This document shows, piece after piece, positions 58,945 through 64,000 of a stretch of 64,000 nt of DNA (position 1 is the first letter of the stretch; every line of letters begins with the position of its first letter). Origin of the DNA: JAJXWB01 sp046349085 (GTDB lineage Bacteria; Pseudomonadota; Alphaproteobacteria; Rhizobiales; Beijerinckiaceae). The stretch is taken from NCBI GenBank assembly GCA_046349085.1, contig JAXMDA010000001.1:764749-828748 (forward strand), written 5' to 3'. The translations under genes were made by a program, and so were the position numbers. The notes beneath the pieces were generated by a model, which searched no databases, was not told the DNA's origin, and saw only the letters and a program-made list of their open reading frames with translations.

Positions 58945-60737
58945 AAAACGCCCAACCTCTCGATCTGGCGCTCATCGGCAATTGCCGCGTGGCGGCGCTC
59001 GTCGACCCGCAAGCGCGCATCGTCTGGTGGTGCTTTCCGCGCTTCGACAGCGATCCGGTCTTCTGTCGCCTCCTGTCGGGCAATGAAGAGAAAGGGTTTT
59101 GCGACGTCGTGCTGCACGACCAGGTCGCATCGCGGTCCTCCTACGAGCGCAACACCGCCGTGCTCGAAACCATTCTCGAGGACAAGCACGGCGGCGCCAT
59201 TCGCATCGTCGATTTCATGCCGCGCTTCGGCCGCTACGAGCGCATCTTCCGGCCGCCGCAGCTCGTGCGCCGCATAGAGCCGATCGCAGGCCTGCCGCGC
59301 ATTGCGATCCGCGTGCGGCCGACTTTCGGCTATGGCGGCAAGCCGACGCAGGTCGTCGTCGGCTCGAACCACATCCGCTATCTCGGCGGCGCCGACGTGC
59401 TGCGGCTGACCAGCGACGCGCCCCTGTCCTACATCGCCGAGGAAACGCTGTTTGCGCTGACGCGAACCATTACGCTGGTCTTCGGCGTCGACGAGCCTTT
59501 CCTCAGCGATCTCGATTCCACCGCGCGCGATTTCGAGAACCGCACGCGCGCCTACTGGCTGGACTGGTCACGCTCGCTCGGCGTGCCCTTCGAATGGCAG
59601 CGCGAAACGATCCGCTCCGCCATCACGCTGAAGCTCTGCAGCTTCGAGGAGACGGGCGCGATCATCGCCGCGCACACGACGTCGATTCCCGAAGCGCCGG
59701 GCACGTCGCGCAACTGGGATTACCGCTTCTGCTGGCTGCGCGACGCCTTCTTCGTCGTCGGCGCGCTCAACCGCCTCGGCGCGACGCAGACGATGGAGGC
59801 CTATATCGGCTACCTGACGTCGGTCGTCGCCGATCCCAATGAAACGATCGGGCCGCTGCATTCGATCGTGCCCGGACGCTCGCTCGAAGAAAACGACGCA
59901 TCGCTGCTCGAGGGTTTCCTGGGGCAGGGGCCGGTGCGCGTCGGCAACGCCGCGGCCGAGCAGGCGCAGCACGACGTCTACGGCAGCGTCGTGCTGGCGG
60001 CCAAGCAGATGTTCATCGACCATCGCCTGCCGCGCATGGGCGACGAATCGCTGTTCCGGCGTCTCGAACCGCTCGGCGAACGCGCCGCGGATTTCGCGCT
60101 CACGCCTGACGCGGGCATCTGGGAATATCGCGGGCGCACGCGCGTCCACACCTACTCGGCGACGCTGTGCTGGGCCGCCTGCGACCGGCTCGGGCATATC
60201 GCTGCGCGGCTCGGCCTGAAGGAGCGCGCGGACTATTGGCGCAATCGCGCAGCGCCGATCCGGCGTGCGATTCTCGACAATGCATGGAACGAAAAGCGCG
60301 GCGCGCTGGTCGGCGCCTTCGGGCACGAGGAACTCGACGCCAGCGCCCTGATGGTCGCCGAACTCGGCCTGCTGCCGCCGTCCGATCCACGCTACATCAA
60401 GACGGTGGAGGCCATCGGGCGCGACCTGCGTCGCAATGGCCGCGTGATGCGCTACACGGCGGCGGATGATTTCGGCGAGCCGGAAACCGCCTTCATCGTC
60501 TGCAATTTCTGGTACGCCGACGCGCTCGCCGCCATCGGCCGGCGCGAGGAGGCGCGCGAAATCTTCTCCGACATTCTTTCGCATTCCAATCGTTACGGCC
60601 TGCTGTCGGAAGACCTGCACCCCGCCAGCGGCCAATTGTGGGGCAATATTCCGCAGACCTATTCCATGGCCGGCGTCATCAATTCCGCGATGCGCCTGTC
60701 TGACACATGGGAGAATGCCTGGTGGCGCGCCTGGTGA
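58941..60737 (+). CDS. Glycoside hydrolase family 15 protein (glucoamylase or trehalase type)
   Basis: A 598-residue (alpha/alpha)6-barrel hydrolase. An N-terminal beta domain (about 1-200; ALIGNCRVAALVDPQARIVWWCFPRFDSDPVF) precedes the barrel: TSIPEAPGTSRNWDYRFCWLRDAFF is the conserved GH15 catalytic-site opening, and DLHPASGQLWGNIPQTYSMAG the conserved end. GH15 members hydrolyse terminal alpha-1,4 glucose or alpha,alpha-trehalose; mycobacterial and archaeal relatives are trehalases. Between otsB and otsA, with overlaps on both sides, trehalase is a reasonable guess. Confidence 0.92.
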   Translation: MKNAQPLDLALIGNCRVAALVDPQARIVWWCFPRFDSDPVFCRLLSGNEEKGFCDVVLHDQVASRSSYERNTAVLETILEDKHGGAIRIVDFMPRFGRYERIFRPPQLVRRIEPIAGLPRIAIRVRPTFGYGGKPTQVVVGSNHIRYLGGADVLRLTSDAPLSYIAEETLFALTRTITLVFGVDEPFLSDLDSTARDFENRTRAYWLDWSRSLGVPFEWQRETIRSAITLKLCSFEETGAIIAAHTTSIPEAPGTSRNWDYRFCWLRDAFFVVGALNRLGATQTMEAYIGYLTSVVADPNETIGPLHSIVPGRSLEENDASLLEGFLGQGPVRVGNAAAEQAQHDVYGSVVLAAKQMFIDHRLPRMGDESLFRRLEPLGERAADFALTPDAGIWEYRGRTRVHTYSATLCWAACDRLGHIAARLGLKERADYWRNRAAPIRRAILDNAWNEKRGALVGAFGHEELDASALMVAELGLLPPSDPRYIKTVEAIGRDLRRNGRVMRYTAADDFGEPETAFIVCNFWYADALAAIGRREEAREIFSDILSHSNRYGLLSEDLHPASGQLWGNIPQTYSMAGVINSAMRLSDTWENAWWRAW

Positions 60738-62173
60738 TCGTTTCCAATCGCGTCGCCCTGCCCGGCGAGAAACGCGCCGGCGGGCTCGCTGTCGCCGTGA
60801 AGGCGGCGCTGCGCGGCCGCAAGGGCGTGTGGTGCGGCTGGAGCGGCCGCGTGACCGAAGACACGCCGGGAGCGCCAGAGATCATCGAGGGACGCAACGT
60901 CTCCTATGTCGCGCTCGATCTCGCCGCGGCGGACCACCAGGAATACTACAACGGCTTCGCCAACAGCGTGCTGTGGCCGCTGCTGCACTATCGCGTCGAC
61001 CTGCAGGATTATTCGAGCCTCGACCTGTCGGGCTACATGCGCGTCAACGCGTATTTCGCGGACCAGGTGTCGAAAATCCTGCGCCCCGACGACATCGTCT
61101 GGGTGCACGACTACCATCTGATGCGCCTTGCGCTCGAACTGCGCGCGCGCGGCCATGAAAATCCGCTCGGATTCTTTCTGCACATCCCCTGCCCGCCGCC
61201 GGACATCCTGCAGGCGCTGCCGCAAAACGAGGAAACTGTCGGCGCGCTTTCGGCATACGACCTCGTGGGATTCCAGACGGACAACGACACCGAGAATTAT
61301 GGGAAATATCTGGAGACGCGCGGCGCGACGCCGTCACGCGGCGGGCGCTATTTCGAGATCGACGGCCGACGCCTGCAAATCGACACCTTCCCCGTCGGCA
61401 TCGAGACGGGAATCTACGCGCGCGCGGCGCGCGCGGCGACGCATTCGCCGTTCATCCAGGAGATGCTCGCGAGCCTGGGCGGACGCAAGCTGCTGCTCGG
61501 CGTCGACCGGCTCGACTATTCCAAGGGCATCGTGCAGCGGATGCAGGCCTTCGAGCATCTGCTGGCGGAGCGTCCGCGCTGGCGGGGCGCGGCCACCTTC
61601 CTGCAGATCACGCCCAAGAGCCGCGAACAGGCCAAGGGCTACAAGGAAATGGAGGACATGGTCACCGGCCTCGTCGGCCATATCAACGGCCAGTACGGCG
61701 AGGCCGCCTGGACGCCGATCCGCTATGTCAACCGCTCCTATTCGCGCAAGATGCTCGCCGGAATCTATCGCTGCGCGCAGGCGGCGCTGGTGACGCCGCT
61801 GCGCGACGGCATGAATCTGGTCGCCAAGGAATATGTCGCCGCGCAGGACGAGAGCGATCCCGGCGTGCTGATCCTCTCGCAATTCGCCGGCGCCGCCGCC
61901 GAACTCGACGGCGCGCTCATCGTCAATCCGCACGAGAGGGAAGCCGTTTCCGCGGCGATCGAGCGCGCGCTGACCATGCCGAAGGACGAGCGCATCGCGC
62001 GGCACGCGCGCATGTTCGAGCGCATCAGCGACCACGACGTGACGCGCTGGGCGAGCGAGTTCATCATGCGACTGGCCGAAGCGCGCACCAAATGGTCGCT
62101 GATCGACGGCATTCGCCAGATTTTCACGCCCCGCGCGGCCGACTCGCGCACGCCCGGCCGCCGCAGCGTCTGA
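60722..62173 (+). CDS. otsA: Trehalose-6-phosphate synthase
   Basis: A 483-residue GT20 enzyme that joins UDP-glucose and glucose 6-phosphate. Starts at GTG 60722 (MARLVIVSNRV), 7 bases after GGGAGAA and overlapping the GH15 stop; an ATG at 60707 is less likely. WVHDYHLMRL, GVDRLDYSKGIVQRMQAFE and LRDGMNLVAKEYVAAQ are diagnostic and carry the donor- and acceptor-binding residues. Completes the trehalose operon. Confidence 0.96.
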   Translation: MARLVIVSNRVALPGEKRAGGLAVAVKAALRGRKGVWCGWSGRVTEDTPGAPEIIEGRNVSYVALDLAAADHQEYYNGFANSVLWPLLHYRVDLQDYSSLDLSGYMRVNAYFADQVSKILRPDDIVWVHDYHLMRLALELRARGHENPLGFFLHIPCPPPDILQALPQNEETVGALSAYDLVGFQTDNDTENYGKYLETRGATPSRGGRYFEIDGRRLQIDTFPVGIETGIYARAARAATHSPFIQEMLASLGGRKLLLGVDRLDYSKGIVQRMQAFEHLLAERPRWRGAATFLQITPKSREQAKGYKEMEDMVTGLVGHINGQYGEAAWTPIRYVNRSYSRKMLAGIYRCAQAALVTPLRDGMNLVAKEYVAAQDESDPGVLILSQFAGAAAELDGALIVNPHEREAVSAAIERALTMPKDERIARHARMFERISDHDVTRWASEFIMRLAEARTKWSLIDGIRQIFTPRAADSRTPGRRSV

Positions 62174-62277
62174 CCGGCTTTCCTGCCCAGCGTTTCGCCT
62201 AGCGGGCCATTCGCGCGCGGTGTATACGTGAACCATCTGCCGCAAACCTCTGCGTGAGCGGCAGGGTGGGAGGACGT

Positions 62278-63471
62278 ATGCACGCAAAATTTTCTCTTAA
62301 GGCGCTGACGATGGCGGCGGGGCTCGCCTTCGTGGCGCAGGGCGCCATGGCGCAGGACATCAAGATCGCCTTGATCGCGGGCAAGACCGGGCCGCTGGAA
62401 GCCTACGCCAAGCAGACCGAAGCGGGTCTCAAGCTCGGGCTCGAATACGCGACCAAGGGCACGATGGCCGTCGACGGCCGCAAGATCGTCCTGATCGTGA
62501 AGGACGACCAGACCAAGCCCGACGTCGCCAAGACCGCGCTGCAGGAAGCCTATGACGACGACAAGGTCGATCTGGCGATCGGCACGACGTCTTCGGCCGC
62601 TGCGCTCGCCATGCTGCCGGTAGCGCAGGAATCGAAGAAGATCCTGCTTGTCGAACCGGCGGTCGCGGATTCGATCACCGGCGACAAGTGGAACCGCTAC
62701 ATCTTCCGCACCGCGCGCAATTCCTCGCAGGACGCGATCTCCAACGCGCTCGCCATCGGCAAGCCGGGCGTGACGGTCGCGACGCTGGCGCAGGACTACG
62801 CCTTCGGACGCGACGGCGTCGCCGCCTTCAAGGAAGCGCTCGCCAAGACCGGCGCGACGCTGGCGGCGGAAGAATATGCGCCCGTCAACACCACCGACTT
62901 CACCGCCGTCGGCCAGCGCCTGTTCGACGCGCTGAAGGACAAGCCCGGCCGCAAGATCATCTGGGTGATCTGGGCCGGCGGCGCCAATCCGCTCGCCAAG
63001 CTGAAGGACATGGATCCCAAGCGCTACGGCATCGAACTGTCCACGGGCGGCAATATCCTGCCGGCGCTGGCGGCGTACAAGGACTTTCCGGGCATGGAAG
63101 GCGGCGCCTACTACTATTACGAAATCCCCAAGAACCCGATCAACGACTGGCTGGTGAGCGAGCACGAGAAGCGCTTCAACGCGCCGCCGGACTTCTTCAC
63201 CGTCGGCGGCTTCGCGGCGGGACAGGCGGTCGTGGCGGCGATCACGAAGGCCAAGTCGACCGATACGGAAAAGCTGATCGCGGCGATGGAAGGCATGGAA
63301 TTCGACACGCCGAAGGGCAAGATGGTTTTCCGCAAGGAAGACCACCAGGCGCTGCAATCCATGTACGCCTTCAAGGTCTCGACCGACACGAGCAAGCCCT
63401 GGGCGCGGCTCGAGCTGACGCGCGAGCTGAAGATCGAGGCCATGCAGGTTCCGATCCGCAACAAGCAGTAG
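62278..63471 (+). CDS. ABC transporter substrate-binding protein (branched-chain amino acid type)
   Basis: A 397-residue periplasmic binding protein (Leu/Ile/Val-binding type). Signal peptide 1-26 (LTMAAGLAFVAQGAMAQ), then IKIALIAGKTGPLEAYAKQTEAG, LIVKDDQTKPDVAKTALQEA and IGTTSSAAALAMLPVAQESKK. GGGAGGACGT precedes ATG 62278; an upstream frame start is rejected. Ligand unknown; amide or branched-chain compounds are typical of this group. Upstream lies a CTGCCGC/GCGGCAG hairpin at 62237-62264. Confidence 0.92.
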   Translation: MHAKFSLKALTMAAGLAFVAQGAMAQDIKIALIAGKTGPLEAYAKQTEAGLKLGLEYATKGTMAVDGRKIVLIVKDDQTKPDVAKTALQEAYDDDKVDLAIGTTSSAAALAMLPVAQESKKILLVEPAVADSITGDKWNRYIFRTARNSSQDAISNALAIGKPGVTVATLAQDYAFGRDGVAAFKEALAKTGATLAAEEYAPVNTTDFTAVGQRLFDALKDKPGRKIIWVIWAGGANPLAKLKDMDPKRYGIELSTGGNILPALAAYKDFPGMEGGAYYYYEIPKNPINDWLVSEHEKRFNAPPDFFTVGGFAAGQAVVAAITKAKSTDTEKLIAAMEGMEFDTPKGKMVFRKEDHQALQSMYAFKVSTDTSKPWARLELTRELKIEAMQVPIRNKQ

Positions 63472-63479
63472 CCGCGACG

Positions 63480-63603
63480 CCCCCTCCCCTTCCCTCCCCG
63501 GCTTCGCGGGAGAGGGGGCGGCAAGCATTCCCGTTAACGCAAACTGCGCCTCATCACGCATCTGTTCCCTCTCCCGCGAGGCGGGGGAGGGCAAGGGAGG
63601 GGG
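63480..63603. repeat. Dispersed GC-rich inverted repeat, copy 2
   Basis: Same design as 14282-14405: left arm CCCCCTCCCCTTCCCTCCCC and right arm GGGGGAGGGCAAGGGAGGGG, with inner CGCGGGAGAGGG and CCCTCTCCCGCG. It lies between the binding-protein stop and the next ATG. Confidence 0.85.
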
Positions 63604-63613
63604 CCAACCCTTC

Positions 63614-64000
63614 ATGTCCGTCTCGCTCGAAACGCGCGACCTGACGATCCGCTTCGGCGGACATGTCGCGGTCGACCATGTCTCCTGCACGTTCCGGCCC
63701 GGCGAGCTGACCGCCATCGTCGGGCCGAACGGCGCGGGCAAGACGACCTATTTCAACCTGATCTCGGGCCAGTTGCGCGCGAGCGAGGGACAGGTGCTGC
63801 TCGATGGCGTCGACATCACCGCCGAGAGCGCCCCCCTTCGCGCCCGACGCGGACTCGGCCGCGCCTTCCAGCTCACCAATCTCTTTCCCAATCTCACGGT
63901 CGCCGAAAACGTGCGCCTCGCCGTGCAGGCGAAGGCGGGCGTGCATTACGACATGCTGCGCCCCTGGAGCCTGCGTCGCGAGCTGATTGCGCGCGCCGAC
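63614..64000 (+). CDS. ABC transporter ATP-binding protein, LivG type (3' end outside window)
   Basis: 129 codons are visible and open at the window end. Walker A GPNGAGKTT is at about residues 38-46, followed by YFNLISGQLRASEGQVLLDG and the LivG-type GLGRAFQLTNLFPNLTVAENV (Q-loop Gln). Start ATG 63614 (MSVSLETRDLTIRFGGH). With the binding protein upstream it makes a branched-chain-type importer; permeases are presumably further downstream. Confidence 0.9.
   Translation, partial: MSVSLETRDLTIRFGGHVAVDHVSCTFRPGELTAIVGPNGAGKTTYFNLISGQLRASEGQVLLDGVDITAESAPLRARRGLGRAFQLTNLFPNLTVAENVRLAVQAKAGVHYDMLRPWSLRRELIARAD

Noticed and set aside
58224..60737. Apparent long N-terminal extension of the GH15 protein over otsB
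   Set aside because: The extension is otsB read out of frame; the GH15 start at 58941 overlaps otsB by 4 nt.
63480..63603. CRISPR-like array
   Set aside because: A single pair of inverted arms with no regular repeat-spacer pattern.
61765..63741. Minus-strand open frame of 658 codons
   Set aside because: Shadow across otsA, the binding protein and the inverted repeat; no protein-like motif.
1..64000. IS elements, integrase or prophage gene in the window
   Set aside because: No transposase, integrase or phage structural gene could be recognised in any frame.

Overview
The window is about 65% GC and is chromosomal DNA of an alphaproteobacterium, most likely of the Rhizobiales (Hyphomicrobiales). 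The evidence is the order rplU-rpmA-GNAT-obgE-proB...proA-nadD-rsfS-rlmH-envC-ctpA-deacetylase-rppH, the block rnd-lptC-lptA-lptB...rpoN-hpf-ptsN, and an Omp25/Omp31-type barrel whose mature end begins ADLPSRKA. A Beijerinckiaceae/Methylocystaceae-like host is my guess from the style of the barrel and the dispersed repeats. It is not proven.

Layout. 1-6226 looks like the end of an accessory region: the C-terminal part of an SMC-like ATPase, small unrecognised genes, a secreted multicopper oxidase and two tiny overlapping genes. It stops at a tRNA-Ser(CGA) gene, next to short direct repeats that resemble integrase arm sites. 6427-22530 is mostly core: ribosomal proteins L21/L27, ObgE, proline synthesis (proB and proA, separated by three genes), NAD synthesis, RsfS, RlmH, an EnvC-like factor, CtpA, a divergent polysaccharide deacetylase and RppH, then a XRE/MmyB-type regulator divergent from a small membrane protein. 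22552-29196 is a catabolic cluster: CoA ligase, thioesterase, AtuA-like protein, divergent crotonase and a Baeyer-Villiger-type monooxygenase. 29322-34361 holds UDP-glucose dehydrogenase and a TRAP transporter whose binding-protein and permease genes are separated by a VapBC-like toxin-antitoxin pair. 34502-43987 holds small enzymes, a TerB protein, two acyltransferase or methyltransferase genes, a CAP lipoprotein, a large MscS-type channel and the EF-P modification enzymes EpmB and EpmA, divergent from efp (44093). 44747-48153 holds an alcohol dehydrogenase, a small membrane protein, tRNA-Arg(CCU) and a sulfatase. 48293-57012 is the rnd-lpt-rpoN-hpf-ptsN block, interrupted by a double-barrel outer-membrane protein and an SDR. 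57020-62173 holds glucokinase and a trehalose operon (otsB, GH15 hydrolase, otsA). The window ends in a branched-chain-amino-acid-type ABC transporter locus.

Systems visible. A complete EF-P lysylation set (efp, epmA, epmB) sits together. The lpt genes give LPS transport parts. Trehalose synthesis is paired with a glucosidase that may be a trehalase. The most unusual arrangement is dctP-vapB-vapC-dctQM. The antitoxin gene has its own predicted promoter, with the -35 box inside a perfect 13-bp-arm palindrome, and the genes downstream overlap by 1 and 4 nt, so the TRAP permease is probably transcribed and translated under control of the toxin-antitoxin promoter. The other main oddities are a fused tandem outer-membrane barrel, a probable CTG start for rsfS, a predicted leaderless regulator with a palindromic operator, and two copies of a GC-rich inverted repeat at both ends of the window.
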